A stretch of 64,000 nt of DNA from Brumimicrobium sp964585545. Lineage in GTDB: Bacteria; Bacteroidota; Bacteroidia; Flavobacteriales_D; Crocinitomicaceae. The DNA is taken from the NCBI GenBank assembly GCA_964585545.1, contig CAZPDT010000002.1:1-64000 (forward strand). Direction: 5' to 3'. This document shows positions 36,379 through 44,302 of this stretch, piece by piece (within the stretch, counting starts at the first letter, position 1; each line of letters opens with the position of its first letter). Position numbers and translations under genes: made by a program. The notes under the pieces were generated by a model, which saw only the letters and a list, made by a program, of their open reading frames with translations, was not told the origin of the DNA and did no database searches.

Positions 36379-38460
36379 ATGAAATTTGCTAGATTATTAG
36401 CGGCTCTATTATTTATATCAAGTTCTTTATTCTCATTTTCACAAGACGCTCCTTTTTCTGTTGAATTAAAGCTGAAGAATAAATCAGAGGCAATTAATGA
36501 CGGACAAGGAGAAGTCATTGTAAGAGGTGGTAAAGCTCCTTATATATATCTTTGGAATCAAGTGGATATAGGTATTTACACCCATCATGCAGAAAAATTA
36601 CCAGAAGGAGACTCCATTAAGGTGACTGTTATTGATGCCAATTCTGATACTGCTTATGCCCAAGGACTTATTGAAGCCTCTAGTTTCGCAGAACACATTA
36701 ATATCGGTGTAAAGCCTGCTCTTGCAGCGATGGAGACAGTATTGTTTACAAATATTTGGTCCGATACAATTCGAGTTGAAAAGTACTTTCTAACAGCTCC
36801 CAATGCGCTCGATGGAGATCGAACGGATTACACAATTAAAAAATGGGTTAAAGAGGATGGTGCAGAAGTTAAAAATATGGAGATTGTCGCCATTTTACAG
36901 GACGATGGGCAAGAGATATTTTTAAGAGCAGTTGGAGAAGGTAAACTTATTCATGGCACCTATAATGGAAAGAAAATTAAAGCAGGAGATAATGTTTATT
37001 ATACCAACCAAAGGGGACACAGAGATGAGTTAAAACTTGGAAAAATTAAATATTCCTATCCACAAATCTATTATCAAGAGAACCTTTCCACCATTACACA
37101 AGGAATTCCCCTAATTGTTGTTTGGTTAATTTTTGGAGCATTCTTTTTCACTTTTAAAATGCGCTTCCCTCAATTTAAAGGTTTTAAACATGCTATTCAA
37201 TTGGTGCGTGGAGTTTATGATGACCCTGAAGAAGACCAAGGAGAAGTAACCCACTTTCAAGCTTTAACAACGGCCTTATCAGCAACGATTGGTTTGGGGA
37301 ATATTGCCGGGGTTGCCATAGCCATTAGTTTGGGAGGACCAGGTGCCTCTTTTTGGATAATTATTGCTGGATTTCTTGGTATGGCGATGAAATTTGTAGA
37401 ATGTACCTTGGCCGTTAAATACCGTGAAAGAAAAGCAAACGGAGAAATATCTGGAGGCCCAATGTATTATTTAAAACATGGATTGGCAAAAAGAGGACCA
37501 TTCTTTGGTGGTTTAGGTAAGGTTTTAGCAGTTCTTTTTTGCATCTTATGTGTTGGAGGTTCTTTTGGCGGTGGAAATATGTTTCAAGCCAATAATGCAT
37601 TTCTCCAATTAACTCAAATTCCAGGCTGGGGCGGGCTTTCAGAATACGGCTTCTATTTTGGATTAGGTTTAGCTGTTCTTGTTGGTGTTGTAATCGTTGG
37701 TGGAATCAAAAGTATCGCTAGAGTGACCGATAAATTAGTTCCGGTTATGGTTGTTATTTATGTAGTGTCTGGCTTGGTTATCCTTGGAATGAACTACAGT
37801 AATTTAGGAAATGGATTTTATCTAATCATTGACGGAGCCTTTAATTCTGATGCGATGTACGGAGGTTTTGTTGGTGTTTTGATAATGGGCTTTAGACGTG
37901 CGGTTTTTTCTAACGAAGCAGGTGTAGGTTCAGCACCCATTGTGCACTCTGCTGCCAAGACAAAAGAACCTGTAAGTGAAGGAACTGTTGCTCTGTTAGA
38001 ACCATTTTTAGATACTGTTGTGGTCTGTACCATGACAGCTTTGGTTATTATTTTTGCAGGATACACACAAGATACAGAGGGCTTAAAAGGTGCCGCTCTG
38101 ACTTCTGCAGCATTCTCATCTTCACTCGGTAGCTGGGCAATGTATGTATTGTCTATTTCTGTGCTTCTCTTTGCTTTTTCAACAATGATTTCTTGGTCAT
38201 ACTATGGTCTTAAAGCATGGTCTTATCTTTTTGGTGATAAAAAGTATGTAGATTTAAGCTATAAATTATTGTTCTTGGTTATGGTAGTTGTAGGGTCCTC
38301 AGTTGGTTTGGGATCGGTCGTCGAGTTTTCCGATTTGATGATACTTGGAATGGCCTTCCCCAATATTTTAGGATTACTCATAATGTCGGGTGAGGTAAGA
38401 AAAGATGTGAAAATATACTTTGATAAGGTGAAGTCGGGCGCAATAAAAAGGTTTAAATAA
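36379..38460 (+). CDS. Alanine/sodium symporter (AGCS) with extracytoplasmic N-terminal domains
   Basis: The C-terminal part (about 235-690) is an amino acid:cation symporter of the AGCS family, with FQALTTALSATIGLGNIAGVA, GGPMYYL and NEAGVGSAP and about ten or more helices. Usual AGCS proteins have 450-550 residues; this one has 693 because of about 230 extra N-terminal residues: a signal peptide (1-21), a SprB-like repeat (about 24-98, GEVIVRGGKAPYIYLW then VTVIDANSDT), and a hammerhead resembling lipoyl/biotinyl domains (about 150-212, IKKWVKEDGAEVKN to KAGDNVYYT) without the modified lysine. These parts should face the periplasm next to the transporter. The gene appears monocistronic. Confidence 0.87.
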   Translation: MKFARLLAALLFISSSLFSFSQDAPFSVELKLKNKSEAINDGQGEVIVRGGKAPYIYLWNQVDIGIYTHHAEKLPEGDSIKVTVIDANSDTAYAQGLIEASSFAEHINIGVKPALAAMETVLFTNIWSDTIRVEKYFLTAPNALDGDRTDYTIKKWVKEDGAEVKNMEIVAILQDDGQEIFLRAVGEGKLIHGTYNGKKIKAGDNVYYTNQRGHRDELKLGKIKYSYPQIYYQENLSTITQGIPLIVVWLIFGAFFFTFKMRFPQFKGFKHAIQLVRGVYDDPEEDQGEVTHFQALTTALSATIGLGNIAGVAIAISLGGPGASFWIIIAGFLGMAMKFVECTLAVKYRERKANGEISGGPMYYLKHGLAKRGPFFGGLGKVLAVLFCILCVGGSFGGGNMFQANNAFLQLTQIPGWGGLSEYGFYFGLGLAVLVGVVIVGGIKSIARVTDKLVPVMVVIYVVSGLVILGMNYSNLGNGFYLIIDGAFNSDAMYGGFVGVLIMGFRRAVFSNEAGVGSAPIVHSAAKTKEPVSEGTVALLEPFLDTVVVCTMTALVIIFAGYTQDTEGLKGAALTSAAFSSSLGSWAMYVLSISVLLFAFSTMISWSYYGLKAWSYLFGDKKYVDLSYKLLFLVMVVVGSSVGLGSVVEFSDLMILGMAFPNILGLLIMSGEVRKDVKIYFDKVKSGAIKRFK

Positions 38461-38588
38461 ACACAGATATTGAATGTCTATTGATTGACTTCTTTCGAGA
38501 GAGACCATACAATTCTTAATAAGTTGTTTGAATTTTAAGCAATACTACAAGATTTCTCCCTATTAAAGACAAATTAAATTCATTTCAA

Positions 38589-39518
38589 GTGAAAGAATGG
38601 GATAATGATTGGTTGCATTTTGCTAAGAGAACAAGAAGAGGAATATTTGTTTTGCTCATCTTATTTGTACTCATTGCAGTAGGTCCCAGATTATATTATA
38701 ATTACTTTGCATCCGCTCCAAGATACGATATTCAAATCAGTACTATCGATAACGCCAATAATGAAACAAAAGAGCAGAAGGAGAACCTTGTAAAAATGAG
38801 CAATTACACTCAACCTGAAGAGTTATTCGACCCAAATAAATACACGATTGAGGAATGGATGGCAATCGGACTTTCAGAAAAGCAGGCCCAATCTATATTA
38901 AATTATCTGGGGTCAGGAGCTCATTTTCGAGTAAAGTCTGATCTCTTGAAGTCGTATGTAATTGATAGCTCGCTGTATGCATTACTTAGACCCAAAATTA
39001 ATCTTCCAGAGGGCAAGCCCAACGATATCAATCAGCAAGATCCAAAGCGATACAATCAAGAGGAATTTTCTGAACAATTTTTGGCTAGAGACACACAGAC
39101 ATCAGAAAAAGACAGTTTAAAACCAATTCAAATAAATACTGCTAGCCAAAAAGAACTGGAGAAAATATCAGGCATTGGACCATTCTTTGCAAAGGAGATA
39201 ATTAACAAAAGAGAAAAATTTGGTGGTATAATCAATATCAATGAATTACTTGATATTTATAATATGGATGAAGAAAAATTGAATGAAATTAAGCCCTTCC
39301 TTATTATTGATAAAGAACATGTAAATAAATTAAACATCAATACTGCAAGCGAACAAGAATTAAACAAGCATCCTTATATATCCTCGGATATGGCACATTC
39401 AATCGTTTATTTTAGAAAAAACTATAAGACCTATAAGTCTTTAGATGAGTTGCTGCTATCTCCATACATTAATAGTAAAACGCTTAACAAGTTAAGACCG
39501 TATTTGAAAGTCAAGTAA
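38589..39518 (+). CDS. Membrane-anchored helix-hairpin-helix (ComEA-like) protein
   Basis: A 309-residue protein with one N-terminal membrane helix (about 19-38) and three ComEA-type helix-hairpin-helix modules: about 77-135 (IEEWMAIGLSEKQAQ), 178-238 (INTASQKELEKISGIGP) and 246-308 (NINTASEQELNKHPYI). The second has the full GIGP hairpin; the first and third are diverged. ComEA binds incoming DNA in competence, but multi-module forms like this are common in Bacteroidota without a proven role. The start is GTG; no ATG is found before residue 68. Confidence 0.82.
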   Translation: MKEWDNDWLHFAKRTRRGIFVLLILFVLIAVGPRLYYNYFASAPRYDIQISTIDNANNETKEQKENLVKMSNYTQPEELFDPNKYTIEEWMAIGLSEKQAQSILNYLGSGAHFRVKSDLLKSYVIDSSLYALLRPKINLPEGKPNDINQQDPKRYNQEEFSEQFLARDTQTSEKDSLKPIQINTASQKELEKISGIGPFFAKEIINKREKFGGIININELLDIYNMDEEKLNEIKPFLIIDKEHVNKLNINTASEQELNKHPYISSDMAHSIVYFRKNYKTYKSLDELLLSPYINSKTLNKLRPYLKVK

Positions 39519-39564
39519 ACTTCTCATTAAACTATCGAAACCAAAAGAGTTTTTAAAAATATAT

Positions 39565-39572
39565 TATCTTTG
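39565..39572 (+). promoter_or_regulatory. -7 element (TATCTTTG) of the acyl-CoA dehydrogenase gene
   Basis: TATCTTTG matches TANNTTTG exactly and lies 55 bases before the ATG at 39628. No TTG is seen at the right distance upstream, so the -33 part is weak. Confidence 0.4.
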
Positions 39573-39627
39573 CTTTCTTGAAATTAGGATTGCTAAGAAT
39601 TGGTTATAAATATTAAGTTTTAAGAAG

Positions 39628-40767
39628 ATGAATTTTGAATTAAATGAGAATCAGTTAATGATTCAACAAATGATAAGAGACTTTGCCGAGAAAGAAATTA
39701 AACCCAATTTATTAGAATGGGATGAAAATGAGACCTTCCCTGTTGATACAATGAAAAAGCTCGGAGATTTGGGACTCTTAGGGATATACATTCCAGAAGA
39801 ATACGGAGGAAGTGGGTTTAGTTACTTTGAATACGTTACGGCTCTAATAGAAATAGGTAAAGTTTGTGGCGGACTTGGGCTTTCTGTAGCAGCACATAAT
39901 TCATTGTGTACAGGACATATATATTACCATGGATCGGAAGAGCAAAAGAAAAAGTACCTTCCTAAATTAGCATCAGGTGAATTTATCGGAGCGTGGGGAT
40001 TGACAGAAGCCAATACAGGTTCTGATGCAATGCGAATGAAAACCACCGCAACAAAAGAAGGAAATGAATGGGTTATTAATGGTACAAAAACCTGGATAAC
40101 ACATGGTCTTTCTGGTGATATTGCAGTGATTCTTGTAAGGACAGGCGAGTTGTTGGATAGTCGAGGAATTACAGCATTTATCATTGAAAAAGGCATGCCG
40201 GGCTTCTCTGCCAATAAAATTACTGGGAAATTGGGTGTTCGTGCAAGCGAAACTGCAGAACTCATTTTTGACAATGTTAGGGTGCCGCAAGAAAATGTTA
40301 TTGGAGAAGTGGGCATGGGATTCATTCAAGCGATGCAAATTCTCGATGGTGGGCGTATTTCAATTGCCTCTTTGAGTTGTGGTATTGCTAGAGGAGCTTA
40401 TGAGGCATCTGTACAATACGCAAAAGAACGCGAGCAATTTGGAAAACCAATCGCATCTTTTCAAGGTATAAGTTTTAAACTGGCCGACATGGCTTCCAAT
40501 GTAAGGGCAGCGGAGTTACTAACTTTTAGTGCTGCCGATTTGAAGAACAGAAAGGAAAAGATGACAAAAGACGGCGCTATTGCCAAATATTACGCCTCTG
40601 AAGTGGCTGTGAAATGTGGTAATGAAGCTGTTCAAATAATGGGAGGATACGGATATACAAAAGAATTTCCAGCTGAGAAATTTTTGCGTGATGCCAAATT
40701 AATGACCATTGGGGAAGGAACATCTGAAATACAAAAAATTGTGATTTCTAGAGAAATATTAAAATAA
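39628..40767 (+). CDS. Acyl-CoA dehydrogenase
   Basis: A 379-residue FAD enzyme that makes the alpha-beta double bond of acyl-CoA. Family motifs are present: AWGLTEANTGSD (FAD/substrate loop), TKTWITHG, QFGKPIASFQ, QIMGGYGY and the C-terminal GEGTSEIQ, with Glu363 as the likely catalytic base. Short/branched-chain types carry this Glu at the same place; chain-length preference cannot be read. It stands alone before the rpsU promoter. Confidence 0.92.
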   Translation: MNFELNENQLMIQQMIRDFAEKEIKPNLLEWDENETFPVDTMKKLGDLGLLGIYIPEEYGGSGFSYFEYVTALIEIGKVCGGLGLSVAAHNSLCTGHIYYHGSEEQKKKYLPKLASGEFIGAWGLTEANTGSDAMRMKTTATKEGNEWVINGTKTWITHGLSGDIAVILVRTGELLDSRGITAFIIEKGMPGFSANKITGKLGVRASETAELIFDNVRVPQENVIGEVGMGFIQAMQILDGGRISIASLSCGIARGAYEASVQYAKEREQFGKPIASFQGISFKLADMASNVRAAELLTFSAADLKNRKEKMTKDGAIAKYYASEVAVKCGNEAVQIMGGYGYTKEFPAEKFLRDAKLMTIGEGTSEIQKIVISREILK

Positions 40768-40770
40768 ATA

Positions 40771-40800
40771 TTGTTTATAATAATTATCTTACTATTTTTG
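40771..40800 (+). promoter_or_regulatory. rpsU promoter, -33 TTG and -7 TATTTTTG
   Basis: TTG at 40771-40773 and TATTTTTG at 40793-40800 are 19 bases apart, a full match to the Bacteroidota housekeeping promoter. The expected start is near 40806, giving a leader of about 40 bases before rpsU. Confidence 0.75.
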
Positions 40801-40846
40801 CCCTTCGATTTAGATGAATTAGAAAACGAAATTAATAAATTATAAT

Positions 40847-41038
40847 ATGTTAACAATACCTGTAAAAGAAGGAGAAAACATTGAGAGAGCGCTCAAAAGG
40901 TACAAGAAAAAATTTGAACGAACTGGAAGAATGCGCGAGATACGCAGACGTAAAGAGTTTATTAAACCTTCGGTTATATTGCGTCAGCAACGCATCAAAG
41001 CGGGATACAAACAACGCATGCAATCAAAAGAGATTTAA
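40847..41038 (+). CDS. rpsU: 30S ribosomal protein S21
   Basis: The 63-residue basic protein matches S21 (IPVKEGENIERALKRYKKKF, then RRRKEF). S21 helps base-pairing of the small subunit with leaders; in Bacteroidota it sits near the anti-Shine-Dalgarno end of 16S rRNA and is thought to hide it. A promoter and a terminator frame the gene, so it can be expressed on its own. Confidence 0.95.
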   Translation: MLTIPVKEGENIERALKRYKKKFERTGRMREIRRRKEFIKPSVILRQQRIKAGYKQRMQSKEI

Positions 41039-41063
41039 AACATATTTTATTCTGATACGTTAA

Positions 41064-41088
41064 AGAGTCCATAAAGGGCTCTTTTTTG
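41064..41088 (+). terminator. Intrinsic terminator after rpsU
   Basis: AGAGTCC (41064-41070) pairs with GGGCTCT (41076-41082) with one G-U pair and a 5-base loop, followed by a run of T. The xer gene starts 8 bases further on, so its expression needs read-through or a promoter inside this short space. Confidence 0.8.
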
Positions 41089-41095
41089 TTTCTAT

Positions 41096-41962
41096 ATGCT
41101 TGAACAATTTTTGACATATCTAACTTCTGAAAAGCGTGTTTCTCAACACACATATACTGCATATAGAAAAGACATACAATCTTTTTTAGAATTTTCTGTT
41201 GTAGAGGACAGTAATGATTTAAAAGAAATTTCACACCAAAACATAAGGGCCTGGATTGTAGAGTTAATCAACACCAATCACTCAAACAGAACTGTAAACA
41301 GGAAACTGTCATCATTGAGAACTTTTTTTAAGTGGGCAAAAAAGAACAGTATTCTAGAAGATAATCCAATGTTAAAGGTTAAGGGACCAAAACAAGAAAA
41401 ACGGTTGCCTGAGTTTGTGAAGGAAGAGGAAATTGAACCCGCCCAATTTGATCAGGTATTTCCAGATACTTTTTTTGGAGTGCGGGATCGTTTATTAATT
41501 GAAGTTTTATACCAAACGGGAATTCGATTAACAGAATTGATTCATTTGAAAGAAAAGGACTTTTCCAACAAAACAATAAAAGTGTTGGGTAAGCGGAATA
41601 AAGAGCGTATCATACCAATAACTGAAGATCTAAGTAATCAAATTAGAGTCTACCTAAACTCTGAAGGGTATAAAGACAGGGAGGAGGATTATATTTTCCT
41701 AACAGATAAAGGCAAAAAAATGTATCCTAAATTTGTATATCGAAAAGTAAAGTATTACCTATCTTTACTAACGCATCTTGAGAAAAGAAGTCCTCATGTT
41801 TTAAGGCACACTTTTGCAACCCACATGTTAAACAACGGTGCAGGTCTTGAAACGTTAAAAGAAATATTAGGTCATGCTGATTTAAGTGCAACTCAAATTT
41901 ATACCCACAACTCATTTGAACAGATTTCAAAAATCTATAAGAAGTCACATCCAAGAGGATAG
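41096..41962 (+). CDS. Tyrosine recombinase, XerC/XerD type
   Basis: A 288-residue tyrosine recombinase with an N-terminal SAM-like core-binding domain (about 1-90) and a catalytic domain with Arg144, Lys166, His234, Arg237, His260 and the nucleophile Tyr269 (IYTH). The length, lack of extra domains and place between rpsU and the tRNA/tuf block indicate the chromosomal Xer protein that resolves dimers, not a phage integrase. No dif-like site was looked for outside this window. Confidence 0.9.
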   Translation: MLEQFLTYLTSEKRVSQHTYTAYRKDIQSFLEFSVVEDSNDLKEISHQNIRAWIVELINTNHSNRTVNRKLSSLRTFFKWAKKNSILEDNPMLKVKGPKQEKRLPEFVKEEEIEPAQFDQVFPDTFFGVRDRLLIEVLYQTGIRLTELIHLKEKDFSNKTIKVLGKRNKERIIPITEDLSNQIRVYLNSEGYKDREEDYIFLTDKGKKMYPKFVYRKVKYYLSLLTHLEKRSPHVLRHTFATHMLNNGAGLETLKEILGHADLSATQIYTHNSFEQISKIYKKSHPRG

Positions 41963-42276
41963 TATTGTTTGCCATCGGAGAAGAGTATTTATCTCCAATT
42001 TACAATTGATAAAAACAGAATTCAAGCATTCAATAATTGACACCCAAAATTGAGATAGATTTATAATTTTTTATAATATAACAATTACTTGAAAATCATT
42101 TAATTAGAGTTTAAAATAAAAAAATGAGGTGAATAATGCAGGTTAATTTCTTAAAAGAAAATAAATTTATTAAAAAAATGATTTGTTGTAATTTATTTAT
42201 TTATATATTTGCAACCCCAAACGAGTTTTTGGAAACAAGTTGGAGAGTTCTTTAAAAGATATTTATTGAGTTTAGT
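41963..42276. other. Upstream region of the tRNA cluster
   Basis: These 314 AT-rich bases hold the tRNA promoter at 42183-42211 and no convincing gene. In related genomes as I recall them, a hibernation-promoting factor gene (hpf) often lies here; it is absent. A 39-codon frame at 42136 overlaps the promoter and is not called. Confidence 0.5.
42183..42211 (+). promoter_or_regulatory. Promoter of the tRNA-tuf operon
   Basis: TTG at 42183-42185 and TATATTTG at 42204-42211 are 18 bases apart and fit the -33/-7 consensus (a second TTG is at 42186-42188). The start of transcription should be near 42217, about 60 bases before the first tRNA. Confidence 0.8.
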
Positions 42277-42350
42277 GCCGATGTAGCTCAGCTGGCTAGA
42301 GCAGCTGATTTGTAATCAGCAGGTCGGGGGTTCGAGTCCCTCCATCGGCT
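42277..42350 (+). tRNA. tRNA-Thr (anticodon TGT)
   Basis: A 74-base cloverleaf with acceptor GCCGATG paired to CATCGGC, D-arm GCTC/GAGC, anticodon stem GCTGA/TCAGC around TTTGTAA (anticodon at 42311-42313), and T-arm GGGGG-TTCGAGT-CCCTC. CCA is not encoded. Confidence 0.97.
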
Positions 42351-42367
42351 CATTTAACGTAATGATT

Positions 42368-42449
42368 GGGGGGATACTCAAGCGGTCAACGAGGACAGAC
42401 TGTAAATCTGTTGGCTATGCCTTCGAAGGTTCGAATCCTTCTCCCCCCA
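42368..42449 (+). tRNA. tRNA-Tyr (anticodon GTA)
   Basis: An 82-base class II tRNA with acceptor GGGGGGA/TCCCCCC, a long variable arm (about 42410-42426), anticodon stem ACAGA/TCTGT around CTGTAAA (anticodon at 42402-42404) and discriminator A. Confidence 0.97.
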
Positions 42450-42473
42450 CAACGCAATAAATAAAGTGTAAAA

Positions 42474-42546
42474 GCGGGAGTAGCTCAGTTGGTAGAGCGT
42501 CAGCCTTCCAAGCTGAATGTCGCGAGTTCGAACCTCGTCTCCCGCT
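42474..42546 (+). tRNA. tRNA-Gly (anticodon TCC)
   Basis: A 73-base cloverleaf with acceptor GCGGGAG/CTCCCGC, anticodon stem TCAGC/GCTGA around CTTCCAA (anticodon at 42507-42509), T-loop TTCGAAC and discriminator T. Confidence 0.97.
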
Positions 42547-42567
42547 CTAACTTTTAAATAACTCGCC

Positions 42568-42639
42568 GCCGATGTAGCTCAGGGGTAGAGCGCTTCCTTG
42601 GTAAGGAAGAGGTCACGAGTTCAATTCTCGTCATTGGCT
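42568..42639 (+). tRNA. tRNA-Thr (anticodon GGT)
   Basis: A 72-base cloverleaf with acceptor GCCGATG/CATTGGC (one G-U pair), anticodon stem CTTCC/GGAAG around TTGGTAA (anticodon at 42600-42602), and T-loop TTCAATT. Together with the TGT isoacceptor it covers the threonine codons ACA and ACC/ACU. Confidence 0.96.
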
Positions 42640-42656
42640 CGAATTGTATTTTAAGG

Positions 42657-42684
42657 CACTCATTTAGGTTAGTGGGTGTGTTTT
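42657..42684 (+). terminator. Possible weak hairpin before tuf
   Basis: CACTCA (42657-42662) pairs with TGGGTG (42673-42678) with one G-U pair; TGTTTT follows. It may separate part of the tRNA transcript from tuf or be a processing site. The stem is short, so this is tentative. Confidence 0.3.
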
Positions 42685-42738
42685 ATGTATATAAATAGTA
42701 AAGTTTAAATTAGTATATTAACAAGTAACAAATAAAAA

Positions 42739-43926
42739 ATGGCAAAAGAAACATTTGATCGTTCAAAACCACACTTGAACATAGGAACACTTGGTCATGT
42801 TGACCACGGAAAAACAACATTAACAGCAGCTATATCTGCAGTTTTGAGTAAAAATGGATTAACAGAATCTCGTTCTTTCGATACAATTGATAACGCTCCT
42901 GAAGAAAAGGAACGTGGAATTACAATTAATACTTCACACATTGAGTATCAAACAGAAAACCGTCACTACGCACACGTAGATTGTCCAGGTCACGCTGACT
43001 ATGTTAAGAACATGGTTACGGGGGCTGCGCAAATGGATGGTGCAATATTAGTTGTTGCTGCGACTGATGGTCCAATGCCTCAAACTCGTGAACACATTCT
43101 TTTAGGTCGCCAGGTAGGTGTGCCAAACTTTGTTGTTTTCATGAATAAAGTGGATTTAGTTGATGATCCTGAACTATTAGAATTGGTTGAGCTTGAGATT
43201 AGAGAGTTACTTTCATTTTATGATTATGATGGAGATAATATTCCAATTATTCAAGGTTCTGCTCTAGGTGCTCTTAACGGAGATGCAAAATATGAGGAGA
43301 AAGTTATCGAATTAATGAATGCTGTAGATGAGTATATCGATCTTCCTACGCGTGAAGTTGATAAGCCTTTCTTGATGCCTGTTGAGGATGTTTTCTCTAT
43401 TACAGGTCGTGGTACAGTAGCTACGGGTCGTATCGAAACAGGAGTGATTAACTCGGGTGAAGAGGTTGACATTTTAGGAATGGGAGACGAAAAATTAAAA
43501 TCAGTTGTTACTGGTGTTGAGATGTTCCGTAAAATACTTGATAGAGGAGAGGCCGGAGATAACGTTGGTCTTCTTTTAAGAGGTATCGATAAAAATCAAA
43601 TTCGTAGAGGTATGGTTGTTTGTAAGCCTGGTTCTACAAAACCTCATGCTAAGTTTAAAGCTGAGATATACGTACTTAAAAAAGAAGAGGGTGGACGTCA
43701 TACTCCATTCCATAATAAATACCGACCACAGTTTTACTTCCGTACAACTGATGTTACAGGAGAAATTATTCTTGGAGAAGACCGCGATATGGTAATGCCT
43801 GGGGATAATGTATCAATCACTGTTGAATTGATTGTTCCTGTTGCTATGGATAAAGGTCTACGCTTTGCAATTCGTGAAGGAGGTAGAACCGTAGGAGCTG
43901 GTCAGGTAACTGAAATTTTAGATTAA
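42739..43926 (+). CDS. tuf: Elongation factor Tu
   Basis: EF-Tu brings aminoacyl-tRNA to the ribosome. The 395-residue protein has GHVDHGKT (19-26), the switch region GITINTSH, DCPGHADY and NKVDLVDD, then domains 2 and 3 ending in GAGQVTEIL. It lies between tRNA genes, as in many bacteria, so its transcript is likely cut from tRNAs by RNase P and Z. Confidence 0.98.
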   Translation: MAKETFDRSKPHLNIGTLGHVDHGKTTLTAAISAVLSKNGLTESRSFDTIDNAPEEKERGITINTSHIEYQTENRHYAHVDCPGHADYVKNMVTGAAQMDGAILVVAATDGPMPQTREHILLGRQVGVPNFVVFMNKVDLVDDPELLELVELEIRELLSFYDYDGDNIPIIQGSALGALNGDAKYEEKVIELMNAVDEYIDLPTREVDKPFLMPVEDVFSITGRGTVATGRIETGVINSGEEVDILGMGDEKLKSVVTGVEMFRKILDRGEAGDNVGLLLRGIDKNQIRRGMVVCKPGSTKPHAKFKAEIYVLKKEEGGRHTPFHNKYRPQFYFRTTDVTGEIILGEDRDMVMPGDNVSITVELIVPVAMDKGLRFAIREGGRTVGAGQVTEILD

Positions 43927-43938
43927 TTTGAATTCACT

Positions 43939-43971
43939 AAGAGAGGAGAGGGCTTATCCCTGTTCTCTCTT
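43939..43971 (+). terminator. Long hairpin between tuf and trnW (attenuator or processing site)
   Basis: AAGAGAGGAGAGGG (43939-43952) pairs with CCCTGTTCTCTCTT (43958-43971): 13 of 14 positions pair, one of them G-U, with a 5-base loop. Only a TTT tail follows and the tRNA begins 4 bases later, so RNase III-type cutting or partial termination is more likely than full termination. Confidence 0.6.
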
Positions 43972-43974
43972 TAT

Positions 43975-44047
43975 ACGGGTGTAGCTCAGTTGGTAGAGTA
44001 CTGGTCTCCAAAACCATTGGTCGTGGGTTCGAATCCTACCGCCCGTG
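43975..44047 (+). tRNA. tRNA-Trp (anticodon CCA), with odd pairs
   Basis: A 73-base tRNA with acceptor ACGGGTG/CGCCCGT (one G-U pair), anticodon loop CTCCAAA (anticodon at 44008-44010), T-arm GTGGG-TTCGAAT-CCTAC and discriminator G, as expected for Trp. Two weak points are seen: the first anticodon-stem pair 27-43 is C against T, and the D-stem pair 10-25 is G against T. Confidence 0.95.
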
Positions 44048-44062
44048 CAAATTAAAGAAAGA

Positions 44063-44278
44063 GTGGCAAATATTATTGAATATCTTAAGGATACATACAA
44101 TGAGCTGATTTACAAAGTAAGTTGGCCAACTTATTCGGAACTACAAAACAATACCATTATTGTTATAATTGGTTCTGTTTTGTTGGCATTTATGATTTTT
44201 GTAATGGATTTTATATTTGGTATTAATCCGAAAGAATACTTTTGGGATGGCGTTCTCGGTATAATTTATCCGTCATAA
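44063..44278 (+). CDS. secE: Preprotein translocase subunit SecE
   Basis: SecE is the small essential subunit of the SecYEG channel. From the GTG at 44063 the protein has 71 residues: an amphipathic start, the conserved VSWPTYSELQ, and one membrane helix (about 33-52). The frame is open to another GTG at 44045, but that codon lies inside the 3' acceptor end of tRNA-Trp, so the later GTG is preferred. No ATG is available in this region. The stop is directly followed by the GTG that opens the nusG frame. Confidence 0.88.
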   Translation: MANIIEYLKDTYNELIYKVSWPTYSELQNNTIIVIIGSVLLAFMIFVMDFIFGINPKEYFWDGVLGIIYPS

Positions 44279-44302
44279 GTGATTGATGAATACATTAACA
44301 AA

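Noticed and set aside
41096..41962. Phage or integron integrase next to tRNA genes, suggesting a mobile element
   Set aside because: The protein is a plain Xer-type recombinase in a conserved core-gene setting; no att-like repeats or cargo genes are nearby.
42136..42255. 39-codon frame with an AGGTG-like site before the tRNA cluster
   Set aside because: It overlaps the strong tRNA promoter, has no recognisable sequence, and ends just before the first tRNA.
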